A stretch of 64,000 bases of DNA, taken from UBA6772 sp965183875. GTDB lineage: Bacteria > Bacteroidota > Bacteroidia > Flavobacteriales > UBA7430. The position numbers and the translations under genes were made by a program. The notes under the pieces were generated by a model that had not been told where the DNA came from, searched no databases, and was given only the letters and a program-made list of their open reading frames with translations. The DNA is taken from NCBI GenBank assembly GCA_965183875.1, contig CBCYMK010000004.1, positions 13,869 through 77,868 on the forward strand, written 5' to 3'. Shown here one piece after another: positions 37,067 through 46,420 of this stretch (position 1 is its first letter; each line of letters begins with the position of its first letter).

Positions 37067-38185
37067 CTATAAATTTTGAATAAATTCTACAATTCTTTTA
37101 CAAGCTTTCCCGTCTCCGTAAGGGTTGTGAAGGGTGCTCATAGCGGCATATCTAGCTTTGTCTGTTAGCAAACTATTTGCTTCAGATACAATTTTACTTG
37201 TATTAGTACCTACTAAAATTACTGTTCCAGCCTCTACAGCTTCAGGTCTTTCAGTGGTGTCTCTCATCACTAATACAGGTTTTCCTAGAGAAGGAGCCTC
37301 TTCTTGTACCCCACCGCTATCTGTAATAATTAGTTCCGACTGGTTCATTAACCATACAAAAGCAGGGTAGGCCAGCGGATCTATAAGGTGTATGTTCTCT
37401 TGGGTTCCTAAAATCTCATATACAGGTTTCTGCACATTCGGGTTTAGGTGAACTGGGTATATAATTTGTACATCTGTATGGGTTTCAGAAATCTCTCTCA
37501 AGGCTTCACAGATATTAATCATTCCTTGTCCGTGGTTTTCTCTTCTATGTCCAGTTACGAGTATGAGTTTTTTTGAAGGGTCAACAAGTTTTTTTAGACT
37601 TGTGATTTCTTCATTCTCTAGGGTTCCTACACGTTCTACAGAATCTAATAATGCATCAATTACAGTATTTCCTGTAATTAGGATATGCTCTTCGCTTATA
37701 TTTTCGTTGCGTAAGTTTTGAGCTGAGGTAGTGGTAGGTGCAAAGTGGTAGTCTGCAACAGAGCCTGTAACACATCTATTTATTTCTTCAGGGAAAGGAG
37801 CTCTTTTATTAAAAGTTCTTAATCCTGCTTCTACGTGACATACTTGTGCTCCCGAATAAAAGGCAGCTATGCTCGAAGACATAGTTGTGGTAGTGTCTCC
37901 GTGTACATAAACAAAGTCAGGTTTGAAATCTTCTAAAATTGGTTTTAAGCCTGTGATTATATCCGCTGTTAAGCCGTATAAATTCTGGTTAGGCTTCATT
38001 AAATCTAGGTCGAAATCTGGTGTAATGTCGAAAAATGACAACACTTGGTCTAACATTTCTCTATGTTGTGCGGTAACACAAACTTTGGTTTCAAAAGCGT
38101 CGTTGGCTAAAAAAGCTTTTACCAAAGGAGCCATTTTTATGGCTTCCGGACGCGTACCGAAGATAATTAAGTTCTTTTTTTTCAA
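37067..38185 (-). CDS. wecB: UDP-N-acetylglucosamine 2-epimerase, non-hydrolysing
   Basis: WecB turns UDP-GlcNAc into UDP-ManNAc. The 372-aa protein has the family start NLIIFGTRPEAIKMAPL, the active-site segments VHGDTTTTMSS and HVEAGLRTF, and the C-terminal ITDSGGVQEEAPSLGKPVLV. With wecC and a WecG-family gene nearby, it should feed ManNAcA into the glycan. The only in-frame start is TTG at 38185, next to an eight-A run and overlapping a TACTTTTG box. The run length or the start may therefore be wrong by a base. Confidence 0.95.
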   Translation of the reverse strand: MKKKNLIIFGTRPEAIKMAPLVKAFLANDAFETKVCVTAQHREMLDQVLSFFDITPDFDLDLMKPNQNLYGLTADIITGLKPILEDFKPDFVYVHGDTTTTMSSSIAAFYSGAQVCHVEAGLRTFNKRAPFPEEINRCVTGSVADYHFAPTTTSAQNLRNENISEEHILITGNTVIDALLDSVERVGTLENEEITSLKKLVDPSKKLILVTGHRRENHGQGMINICEALREISETHTDVQIIYPVHLNPNVQKPVYEILGTQENIHLIDPLAYPAFVWLMNQSELIITDSGGVQEEAPSLGKPVLVMRDTTERPEAVEAGTVILVGTNTSKIVSEANSLLTDKARYAAMSTLHNPYGDGKACKRIVEFIQNL

Positions 38186-38330
38186 AAGTATTTTCTTTCA
38201 GGGATGTTGATTTTTCCTATGCATAGTCTTGTTAAGTACTAGCAAACAGTAGTTTATTTCTTGGCTACTGCTTTAGTAGGACCAAGTAAAAACTTTGCAA
38301 ATATACTGAAATCTCGAGTACTTTTGAAAC

Positions 38331-38363
38331 AAAAAAAACCAGCTATAAAGCTGGATTTTTTTT
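38331..38363 (-). terminator. Terminator after the large secreted protein gene
   Basis: On the minus strand the stem CCAGCT/AGCTGG is followed by a run of eight T residues, 15 bases after the stop codon at 38378. The rest of the 38186-38377 gap shows no gene. Confidence 0.85.
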
Positions 38364-38377
38364 GGTATTTACTGCTG

Positions 38378-41300
38378 TTACTGTACTAGTAAGCGTTTGG
38401 TAGAAACAGCGTTTTTTGTTTGCACCTTTATTAAGTAGGTTCCCGATGGATACTCCTCAACTTTTAGGTTTATATGATGTAAGCCTTTAGTTAACAATTC
38501 TGTTTTAGGTTCGTGTATTAAGTCTCCTAGGAGATTAAATACTTGTATTCTTACCAAAGAATTACTAGATAATTCGAAGTTTAATTCAGTAGAATATTTA
38601 GCCGGATTAGGGTTAATATTGAACTCAAACTTAGCCGTATTGCTGTTAACCGTACTAATACTCGCTACTTGAATACTGTTTTGTTCAAACAAACCAGTAG
38701 AAGAAGCCCAGCTCGTATTGAGTGTAATTTCTTCCTCTTTTTCCGTTGACCAATACTTGAGTGTTAAGGGTTCGTTTTTCAATAAACCATCTTGCTCTTT
38801 AGAGTATTTATCATTTCCATATACAGGAATGACAATTGTTTGCCCTTGGTAAGTAAATGCACCCACCAGGCGATTTGTATTTGTGTAAACCGCTAGCTCA
38901 TCGCCGTATTCTAAGGTAGTCTCTAATTGATTAGCTTCAATGACAAGGCTCATATTCGACCCTGTATTTAATGGCTTACTATAGTGTTGTAAATTGTTTT
39001 GTACTACAGTAGATTCTAATCTATAAGACTGGTCGTTTGCTAGGTATTGCAATTGTTGAGATGTAAGTACCTTAATTTGGTACGCTTGTCCAGCTACCAT
39101 ATCACCAATCCCGTTAAATCCGTACTCTGGTAAATAGGCCATACCGCTATTGTCTTTTACAATAACCAGTTCTTCTATGTCTTCGAACACTGCAATAACA
39201 TCTGCTGGTTCGGTGCGCAGGTATGCAATTAAGTTCCAGCCATTTATTAAATCTATCGGGTTATCTTCTGGAGCCAAGTAGCTACCTTCTACAACAAGGT
39301 TAATAGGATGATTTAGTTTTACCTGATATCCTTGTCCAGCAAGTAGATTTCCAACACCATTAAAGTTGTATTCAGGTAAATAGGCAAGACCTATATTGTT
39401 TTTTACAATTACAACATCTTCTACAAAAGGATTGAATAATTCTTCAACATCCATCACTTCAGCTAGCATATAGGTAGAAAATAAGTTCCAGCCTTCTGTC
39501 ATTTGAAGTTCTTGTTCTGAGATTAGTTCTTGTGCATTAAGCGAAACTAGAGCAGAGATCCCATTGCTAGTATATAGTTCTTGGTTTGGCATATTTGTGT
39601 CATATATAGCATCCATGCTATAAGTGGTATTGCTAGAAGCATCCCATACCAACCATTGGAATTCTTGGTTGTTGTTAAATCCATCTTGAATTTCGGTAGT
39701 TGTATCGTCTCCCTGAGCAGGTATTACAGTGGTGCTACCTTCCCAAACGGCATATCCAGCACATACTAATTCTTCCTCTAGCGTATAGAATACACCTATC
39801 CAGTCACCGAACTCTATATTTGCACCATCCAACTCTACGAGTAGGCCTTCTGGCACTACTAAAGTATGGTTAGCGCCTGTGTTTGGGTGTTCCCAGTCTG
39901 GTGTAGTAGCGTTGTTTTCATATTCACAAGTTCCATCATCACTATCTGCTATTGGGTCGTAGTTTATTGCTTCTGGGTCGGTACAGCCAATACAAGCCAT
40001 TTCGGTACAAGACCATATTCCGTTTGCATTAGGGTTAAATCCTGCCTGACAGAAACAGGTATTACAACCTTGATCTATGCTAGAGCCAAATTCGTAAAGT
40101 TCTCCTTCAAATTCACAGCCATATTCTAAAGCTGGTCCACAATTATAGGATTCTTCATTTTCACTCACTAATACACCATCAGCATATAAGCTGTGTGTAA
40201 ATGGTGGTCCCATTGTTGTTTGAAGTGCGAATATTTCAATGCAGTGCCCTTCTCCAGCACAGAAGTTTAGTGTAGCAGTTAATCCACTTTCTGGTTGCCC
40301 AATAGTATAGCTTTCATCTCCTACCGTAACTGTAAACGATCCCGCATCCATGCCGTTAAAAGTCATCAGTAATTCATAAAAGGTTTGCCCTTCTTCACAT
40401 TCCTCTTCACATGGCATCATGGTACACATCCAGAAACCTTCGGCATTTGGATTGAATCCAGGGCTACAGGTACAGGTATTGCATTCTTGCTCCATGGTTT
40501 CACCAAACGAATAGAAGTTGTCTTCTTCGTCTATACATCCATATTCTTGTGGTTCTACAAGAATACAATCTCCATTTACACATTCGTACCCTTCGGCACA
40601 GTCTATAAGATTACATGCGTCTTCTCCACAGTTTTCTATTTCTTCACAAACCCATGATGGGCCTTCTGCTGGCGATGTTGCATCACTTTCTGTACAGATA
40701 CAGGTTTCGCACCAATCCTCTCCAGTAAGAACATCACCTATAGCATAAGCTGCTCCATTTTCATAGCAATATTGAGCAGCCCATAAAGGTTCGTAGGTAA
40801 ATGTAATTGGGTATTCGCAGGCAGCATTTTGGTTTAATTGTGAAACATAATAAGATGCTTCAACCATCATTGCCATATTACCTCCTCCAGTTACTTGATA
40901 GCTGTTGGTAGTACTTTCACCTGCTCCAATATAATAAGCGTTTTCAAAAATTGGGCTAATGTTTATATAAGCGTTTATAGACCCAACATTAAACTGCGGG
41001 TAGTTAATTGCATTTTCGCTGTTATTATAAACGGTAATATTCAATTGTACCTGACCATTATTATCGTACATGGTTTCTGTAGTAACTTCTATTAGTTCAC
41101 AGAAAGAGGTAGGTAAACATTCTCCCTCGTAGTATTCTGTTACGCCTGCACATGCTGCCTCGCAAGAGTTTCCGTAGGTAATTCCGTTAGCTCCACATAC
41201 TGGTGCGTAAACCATAGGGCATATACAAGTGGTGTCTATTTCACCTCCACAGTCGGCAATTTCCTCACAACTCCAATCCGAAGCTGGTGGGAAGATCATT

Positions 41301-44299
41301 ATGTCAAGTTCTGTACAGATACAAGTTTCACATTCACCTTCCATCACAAATCCTAGTGGGTATATTTCACCATTGTCTGCAGTACATCCAAATTCATATG
41401 GTTCTATACATTCTCCATTTTCACAACCAAAAGGACAGTCAATAAATTCACAACTATCGCCACAGTCGGCAATTTCTTCACAACTCCAATAGATAGCAGG
41501 AGGGAAGATCATTATATCAAGTTCCGTACAGATACAAGTTTCACATTCACCTTCCATCACATATCCTAGTGGGTATATTTCACCATTATCTACAGTACAT
41601 CCAAATTCATTTGGCTCTATACATTCTCCATTTTCACAACCAAAAGGACAGTCAATAAATTCACAACCATCGCCACAGTTGGCAATTTCTTCGCAATCTA
41701 CCCACGGGTTAGAAAGCATTCCATTATCCAAAAGGATCGGCTCGTTACAATAACAAGATTCACAGTCTTCGGTAAGTGTTTCGCCAAAAGCAATGAATCC
41801 ATCACCAGATAAATAGCAACCATCGTATTGGCAGTTCACATTATAATTGGCTTCTGGGTTGTAGTTTAAAGCAATTGGATCGAGACATCCTGGGATGTAA
41901 TAAACCATTTCATTGCATTCTTCATCTATATTAATTCCAAATGAAGCCGAGCCAATATGTCCATTTTCTAAATTCAGCAATTCATTTCCATTACTGTCTG
42001 TAATTAATACGCTTGTATTTTCCCAATGCTCGGGTGTGCCGCTGTTCATTCCAAACTGGTAACAACCTTCCCATAAACACATCTGTGTAAGTCCGCCACC
42101 AAAAGCGTAGTAAGTGCCAGATAAATCCCAGCCCGTAAAATGCGTAGGGTAGTTATTTTCAACATTGATGGTGATTAACTCGCCATATTCACAGTCTTGG
42201 TTAAATTCACAAGAGCCATCATCGTGTGTTGCATTTTCATTATAGTTTAAAGCCATATAATTTGTGCAGCCGTAAACTTCATTTTCTCCACAATCTGCAA
42301 TTTCTTCGCAAACCCATCCACCCATAGGCGTAAATGGTTCGGTACCACACCAGTTAAGGTCTGTACAAACACAATTTTCACAATTCCCATCCATAACGCC
42401 ACCAATCTCATAGTATTGGTCATTAGCATAGCATCCCATACCAAAATTAATAATTATGGTACAAGACCCATCGTCTATAGTAGCATTTGGGTTAAACTCT
42501 AAATAAGCGGGGTCTGTACATCCATAAATATTGTTACCACCGCAATCGGCTATTTCTCCACATTGCCAAGAAGTTGTTATAAAGATCATATCAAGTTGAT
42601 CATATCCACAATAACAAGTCAAACAACCTTCAATATATGTATCTCCTTCATAATATTGTTGCCCATCATAAATACACAAACTCGTCCAATCAACTTCGAT
42701 ATTACAAGATCCATCATCCACTGTAGCATCTATATTAAATTCTATGTAACCTGGATCGGTACATCCGTAAACCTCATTTTCACCACAATCGGCAATTTCC
42801 TCACAATTCCATGAAGGAGGTAGTGGAGGGAAAATCATGAGCATGCTTTCTTCACAAATACAAGTTTCACATTCACCTTCCATAAATGCTCCTACAGGAT
42901 AAAAATCACCGGCATCAGACGAGCATCCTAAAGTATCGGTAAGTGGCTGACAGAACATTTGCGCTCCACCGTTAAAGCCCCATTCGTTTGCTATGAAAGT
43001 TTGACAAGTACATAACTCTCCATTTACGGTCATGGTTTCTCCCAGTTGAAGGGTTTCACCATAGTAGGTGCAGGTTTCCTCATTAGGGTTTAGTATGCAA
43101 GAATCATCTTCTATATTTGCTTCTGGATTGTAGTTTATAGCAATTGGGTTGGTACAACCGTAAATTTCTTCCTCACAGGTAGGGCAGCATTGTCCGTCTA
43201 TATAAATAGGGTCATCACATGGCGGCATGGCACAATCTACCACAGCACAAAAGATTTCTCCATTTTCGCAAGAACAGAAAGTGCAGTCGTCCATATTCCA
43301 TGAGCTTCCTTCAGCATAGAAAGTACCATCGCTGTTGGTACATCCTTCGGTATTGTTAGTTCCTTGTGGGTCGAAAACAAAAGGTACATCTTGTGCACAA
43401 TTTCCTGTTCCACTAATTACCAAGCTCGCTTCAAAAGGGTCTATATAAGGAGCCATGCTCAAGCAGTTGTAGTTAAAATACATATCTACTACATCTCCTG
43501 TAGCCCAGCTTTCGAATGTAAATTGGTCGGTACTAGCACAGGTATTGGCTAAAATTACCGATGCCATGGTGGTAGAAAGATCGTTTCCAGTATTGAGTAC
43601 TTGTAGGTGCAACATCATTCCTGCAAAACCAGCAATGTATTCTTGTTCTATAATTTCTAATTCTCCTAAACAAGGGTTGGTTTCTTGGCATTCTCCTTCA
43701 TAAGCGATGTCAACATTTTCACATTCTGCCTCGCAGGAGTTTCCGTAGGTTTGCCCATCAACACCACAAACTGGGTTGTAGAGCATTAGGCAATTACAAT
43801 CGGTATTGTCTATTATATTTATGAGGAATGTTTGTGAACTAACTACTTCACCTGTCCACGAACTTACTTGATTAACAACAATGCTATTAATGCCTAAGTC
43901 ACTTATTGTAGGAGTCCCTTCTATGGTAAGAATGAAGCTTCCAGTAAGTGAATTTGCATTCCAATCTGTGTTTATGATGGTGTTTGCCCAATCTGGAGAG
44001 TTTCCAACTGTCCAGTAGGGTCCATCAGTAGCAGTACTGTTTTGTCCTAGGTTATGAGTATATGAAAAAGGTTCGCCTATATTGGCTGAAATATCGATAC
44101 TTTGTTCTGCACAAGAGCCATCGAAAACGATGTCAGCATTTTCGCATTCTGCCAAACAATAATTCCCATAGGTAATGCCATCGGCACTACAAACGGGATC
44201 GTATTCTGTTGTACATATACAGTCGGAGTTGTTTTGGGCTTGTAAGGTTCCAAAACTTAAAGAAAATAAGCAGATGAACAGTATGTAAAGATTTTTCAT
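38378..44299 (-). CDS. Giant secreted Cys-rich protein (Kazal, VWC-like and CTDP-type repeats) with T9SS sorting domain
   Basis: The 1973-aa protein has a signal peptide (MKNLYILFICLFSLSFGTLQA) and a C-terminal T9SS type A sorting domain (FNINPNPAKY... to the end, with SGTYLIKV). Between them are three Kazal-like domains (about residues 27-63, 165-204 and 1023-1061; DPVCGxDGxTYGNxC). A VWC-like domain lies near 330-372 (CCPTC). About six motifs of the type GCTDPxAxNYNPxA...DDGSC and many copies of a CETCIC...WxCEEIADCG unit follow. Two 71-aa units at about 876-1017 are nearly identical. Residues after about 1500 hold two WNLxSxY-type repeats. It is probably cell-surface or extracellular; inhibitor, adhesin or matrix roles are open. 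Confidence 0.85.
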   Translation of the reverse strand: MKNLYILFICLFSLSFGTLQAQNNSDCICTTEYDPVCSADGITYGNYCLAECENADIVFDGSCAEQSIDISANIGEPFSYTHNLGQNSTATDGPYWTVGNSPDWANTIINTDWNANSLTGSFILTIEGTPTISDLGINSIVVNQVSSWTGEVVSSQTFLINIIDNTDCNCLMLYNPVCGVDGQTYGNSCEAECENVDIAYEGECQETNPCLGELEIIEQEYIAGFAGMMLHLQVLNTGNDLSTTMASVILANTCASTDQFTFESWATGDVVDMYFNYNCLSMAPYIDPFEASLVISGTGNCAQDVPFVFDPQGTNNTEGCTNSDGTFYAEGSSWNMDDCTFCSCENGEIFCAVVDCAMPPCDDPIYIDGQCCPTCEEEIYGCTNPIAINYNPEANIEDDSCILNPNEETCTYYGETLQLGETMTVNGELCTCQTFIANEWGFNGGAQMFCQPLTDTLGCSSDAGDFYPVGAFMEGECETCICEESMLMIFPPLPPSWNCEEIADCGENEVYGCTDPGYIEFNIDATVDDGSCNIEVDWTSLCIYDGQQYYEGDTYIEGCLTCYCGYDQLDMIFITTSWQCGEIADCGGNNIYGCTDPAYLEFNPNATIDDGSCTIIINFGMGCYANDQYYEIGGVMDGNCENCVCTDLNWCGTEPFTPMGGWVCEEIADCGENEVYGCTNYMALNYNENATHDDGSCEFNQDCEYGELITINVENNYPTHFTGWDLSGTYYAFGGGLTQMCLWEGCYQFGMNSGTPEHWENTSVLITDSNGNELLNLENGHIGSASFGINIDEECNEMVYYIPGCLDPIALNYNPEANYNVNCQYDGCYLSGDGFIAFGETLTEDCESCYCNEPILLDNGMLSNPWVDCEEIANCGDGCEFIDCPFGCENGECIEPNEFGCTVDNGEIYPLGYVMEGECETCICTELDIMIFPPAIYWSCEEIADCGDSCEFIDCPFGCENGECIEPYEFGCTADNGEIYPLGFVMEGECETCICTELDIMIFPPASDWSCEEIADCGGEIDTTCICPMVYAPVCGANGITYGNSCEAACAGVTEYYEGECLPTSFCELIEVTTETMYDNNGQVQLNITVYNNSENAINYPQFNVGSINAYINISPIFENAYYIGAGESTTNSYQVTGGGNMAMMVEASYYVSQLNQNAACEYPITFTYEPLWAAQYCYENGAAYAIGDVLTGEDWCETCICTESDATSPAEGPSWVCEEIENCGEDACNLIDCAEGYECVNGDCILVEPQEYGCIDEEDNFYSFGETMEQECNTCTCSPGFNPNAEGFWMCTMMPCEEECEEGQTFYELLMTFNGMDAGSFTVTVGDESYTIGQPESGLTATLNFCAGEGHCIEIFALQTTMGPPFTHSLYADGVLVSENEESYNCGPALEYGCEFEGELYEFGSSIDQGCNTCFCQAGFNPNANGIWSCTEMACIGCTDPEAINYDPIADSDDGTCEYENNATTPDWEHPNTGANHTLVVPEGLLVELDGANIEFGDWIGVFYTLEEELVCAGYAVWEGSTTVIPAQGDDTTTEIQDGFNNNQEFQWLVWDASSNTTYSMDAIYDTNMPNQELYTSNGISALVSLNAQELISEQELQMTEGWNLFSTYMLAEVMDVEELFNPFVEDVVIVKNNIGLAYLPEYNFNGVGNLLAGQGYQVKLNHPINLVVEGSYLAPEDNPIDLINGWNLIAYLRTEPADVIAVFEDIEELVIVKDNSGMAYLPEYGFNGIGDMVAGQAYQIKVLTSQQLQYLANDQSYRLESTVVQNNLQHYSKPLNTGSNMSLVIEANQLETTLEYGDELAVYTNTNRLVGAFTYQGQTIVIPVYGNDKYSKEQDGLLKNEPLTLKYWSTEKEEEITLNTSWASSTGLFEQNSIQVASISTVNSNTAKFEFNINPNPAKYSTELNFELSSNSLVRIQVFNLLGDLIHEPKTELLTKGLHHINLKVEEYPSGTYLIKVQTKNAVSTKRLLVQ
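41250..41675 (-). repeat. Two tandem 213-bp repeat units inside the giant secreted protein gene
   Basis: The units at 41250-41462 and 41463-41675 are nearly identical in DNA and protein. Each encodes 71 aa with the pattern GCExGEC...CETCIC...CEEIADCG. The period was fixed from the recurring CAGTCGGCAATTTC at 41250 and 41463, and its variant at 41676. The small divergence points to recent duplication. Confidence 0.85.
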
Positions 44300-44403
44300 A
44301 GCGTAGTTTTTTTATTTCGACTCTAAATTAATCAATAATTATTCCAAAGAGCGTGAATTTGAGCTCGTTAACAAATCTAATTTCATCGATATGTTTAGCT
44401 TAG

Positions 44404-44808
44404 TTATTCTATAAAGTCGTTGTTTACAAAGGCAAAAGTACATTTTTGTTTACTCGAACGACCATCAGTAAATTCAGAATACCATCTGTTTTCATCGGTG
44501 AAATCACCCGTAAAAATAAGTATAGAATCAGACAAGTTTAGTACAGAAATAGAGTCTATTTCTTCTATAATGCAAGAGGGTAGGTTTTGTTCTTCTCTAC
44601 TGCCCCAATTCCAAGTGTTTTGTACAAGCGCTGAGTCTAGTGGTGAGAGTTCCCATGTGTCTATACTATAGTAATCGGAGTTTACTTTTGAGATTTGGAG
44701 TGTGTGATCACTTAGGTTTATTAGGTACTTCTCACTGTAATGATCTGTTTCGCAAGAAAACGATTGAAGTATACAGAATCCGATAATAAATGTTGCTAGT
44801 TTTTTCAT
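44404..44808 (-). CDS. Hypothetical lipoprotein, 134 aa
   Basis: The N-terminus MKKLATFIIGFCILQSFSCET has a lipobox-like end (QSFSC), so the protein is probably lipid-anchored. The rest is acidic and beta-rich, with no family that I recognise. It lies between the giant secreted protein gene and a zinc-ribbon gene. The ATG is followed closely upstream by the stop of the latter, which suggests cotranscription. Confidence 0.7.
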   Translation of the reverse strand: MKKLATFIIGFCILQSFSCETDHYSEKYLINLSDHTLQISKVNSDYYSIDTWELSPLDSALVQNTWNWGSREEQNLPSCIIEEIDSISVLNLSDSILIFTGDFTDENRWYSEFTDGRSSKQKCTFAFVNNDFIE

Positions 44809-44815
44809 AATGCAG

Positions 44816-45076
44816 TTATTTCCATCTTTTTAGTTGTGGAATAGAAACGGTGTAAAACCATCGCTTTAATCTTCCAATTCCCTGTTCTTTAAGTATGTTT
44901 TTTACAAATTCTTGCATCTCTTTAGCCGAAGTAATTTCAGGGTTTAAAAAGTGTCCTTGGTCATAGCAAAGTGAACAATAGAGTTCGCTTTTATTCCCAT
45001 CACTTTCTGTTGCTTGTTTAAAAAGTTCATGGTCTTTTGGAAGCATGCAACTTTGGCAAAATTTATCTAAGTTCAT
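44816..45076 (-). CDS. Zinc-ribbon domain protein, 86 aa
   Basis: The protein opens MNLDKFCQSCMLPKDHELFK and has a second pair in ELYCSLCYDQGHF near residue 35, so two CxxC knuckles form a probable zinc ribbon of the zf-ribbon_2 type. A basic C-terminus (GRLKRWFYTVSIPQLKRWK) follows. The family is widespread in Bacteroidota and of unknown function. It ends seven bases before the lipoprotein gene. Confidence 0.85.
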   Translation of the reverse strand: MNLDKFCQSCMLPKDHELFKQATESDGNKSELYCSLCYDQGHFLNPEITSAKEMQEFVKNILKEQGIGRLKRWFYTVSIPQLKRWK

Positions 45077-45100
45077 TGGTTTAGTTTTTTCGAAGATACA

Positions 45101-45131
45101 AAAAAAGCCTTCTCGTTAGAGAAGGCTTTTT
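45101..45131. terminator. Terminator between the TM2 and zinc-ribbon genes
   Basis: The stem AAAGCCTTCTC/GAGAAGGCTTT has loop GTTA, an A run on one side and T residues on the other. On the minus strand it follows the TM2 gene stop at 45144. Confidence 0.88.
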
Positions 45132-45143
45132 AGTATGAGTGAA

Positions 45144-45485
45144 TTATGATAAGTCACCTGTTATTATTCTGATTCCATCTATAAGCCACCAGATTCCGAG
45201 ACCACCAAAGGTTAAGAGTTGTAAAATACCAATTCCTATATCTCCCATATAGAATCTATGAACGCCTAATCCGCCAAAAAGAAACCACAGTAAAAATACA
45301 GTAACATCCATTTGTGCCGGTGCTTGCTCCATTTCAGAAGCCTCTTCTGTGCTTAGACTTAGGCTGTCGTCTATTTGCTCTAAGTTGTTTTGTGTTAGGG
45401 TTCTTTTAATTGGGATACCTGCAAAGCTCAAGGTGCTTGTAAGTAAAGCAAATAAGATTAAAAAAGATTTCATTTTTGTTGTCAT
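45144..45485 (-). CDS. TM2-domain membrane protein
   Basis: The 113-aa protein has a signal-like N-terminus (MKSFLILFALLTSTLSFA, ATG at the fifth codon is a possible start) and an acidic linker. A C-terminal TM2 domain with two helices holds the family signature FGGLGVHRFYMGDIGIGIL near residue 70-88 and the helix-ending IWWLIDGIRI. The function is unknown. It is divergent from the 45531 gene, and a strong hairpin follows. Confidence 0.9.
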   Translation of the reverse strand: MTTKMKSFLILFALLTSTLSFAGIPIKRTLTQNNLEQIDDSLSLSTEEASEMEQAPAQMDVTVFLLWFLFGGLGVHRFYMGDIGIGILQLLTFGGLGIWWLIDGIRIITGDLS

Positions 45486-45530
45486 AATTATTTATTTTGG
45501 TTAAAACTTTTATAAAACTATGTTTTTAAA

Positions 45531-46352
45531 ATGAGAAATCTTCTTTGTTGCTTACTTTTTTTTATTTCGTGCTGTGTTATGGCTCAGGATAAAAATTATA
45601 ATTACTCTGGTTATGTTGAGTTGCCCGACAATACTAAAACCCCATATCAGTTAAAATTTACTGAGCAAAAAGGTTTATTAACAGGGTATTCTGTAGTTGA
45701 TCCTTTTGGTTTAGACGAAACAAAAAGTACAGTTGTCGGTAAAAAAGAGTCCGGTGTTTTTTTATTGAATGAAATAGATGTCATGTCTACAAGGTCTGTG
45801 GTTTCAGAAAACGAATTCTGCTTATTACAGATGCGCTTGCAGTTAGAGGAAATAAATGGACTACGATACCTTAATGGTGTTTTTGATGGTTTTTATTCCG
45901 ATAGCGTAGTTTGTGTAAGTGGTAATATAGTCCTGATAGATAGTATGAGTTTTGTTTCTCCTGTAGTAGAAGAGATTTTGAGTAAACAGGTAATTGAAGA
46001 GAAAGAGAAGGTTAGGGTTTTGTCGGCTGACAAAGGATTGTCTTTTCAAACTGAGAATAAGGACTTGGTTTTATTTGTTTGGGATAGCGGTATTATTGAT
46101 GGTGATGAGATTTCCGTTTATTGTAACGGAAGTATCGTTTTAGATAGGTTTGCCACTAAGAAAAGGAAGAAAAAAATAAGGCTTACTCTTAAGGGTGGAT
46201 TGAATACTATAAGAGTGAAGGCTATAAATGAGGGGGCTTATTCTCCAAATACTACTAGGATACAATTGAAAGGTAGAAGTGGTCTGTATGATACGGTAAC
46301 TTTTCTACAAGCCAATGAAGAAGCATTAATTCGAGTTAAGTGTCTTGAGTAG
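45531..46352 (+). CDS. Hypothetical exported protein, 273 aa
   Basis: A signal peptide (MRNLLCCLLFFISCCVMA) precedes a beta-rich region starting DKNYNYSGYVELPDN. The C-terminal third (LVLFVWDSGIIDGDEISVYC and GGLNTIRVKAINEGAYSPNT) resembles a secreted jelly-roll that is often annotated as an adhesin-like or secreted domain in Bacteroidota. I cannot assign a function. The frame is intact and ends before a bidirectional terminator. Confidence 0.75.
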   Translation: MRNLLCCLLFFISCCVMAQDKNYNYSGYVELPDNTKTPYQLKFTEQKGLLTGYSVVDPFGLDETKSTVVGKKESGVFLLNEIDVMSTRSVVSENEFCLLQMRLQLEEINGLRYLNGVFDGFYSDSVVCVSGNIVLIDSMSFVSPVVEEILSKQVIEEKEKVRVLSADKGLSFQTENKDLVLFVWDSGIIDGDEISVYCNGSIVLDRFATKKRKKKIRLTLKGGLNTIRVKAINEGAYSPNTTRIQLKGRSGLYDTVTFLQANEEALIRVKCLE

Positions 46353-46372
46353 ATACTTGATGTTTTTAAAGC

Positions 46373-46405
46373 AAAAAAAAGGAAGCGCTAGCGCTTCCTT
46401 TTTTG
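46373..46405. terminator. Bidirectional terminator
   Basis: The 18-base palindrome GGAAGCGCTAGCGCTTCC lies between a run of eight A and a run of six or more T. It serves the convergent genes that end at 46352 and 46421. Confidence 0.92.
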
Positions 46406-46420
46406 TTATTCTTAATACTT

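Noticed and set aside
41250..41675. CRISPR-like regular repeats
   Set aside because: The repeat units are 213 bp without spacers and lie in a clear reading frame.
40518..42814. Several plus-strand frames opposite the giant secreted protein gene
   Set aside because: They are antisense shadows of a highly repetitive Cys-rich coding region; composition and repeats follow the minus-strand protein.
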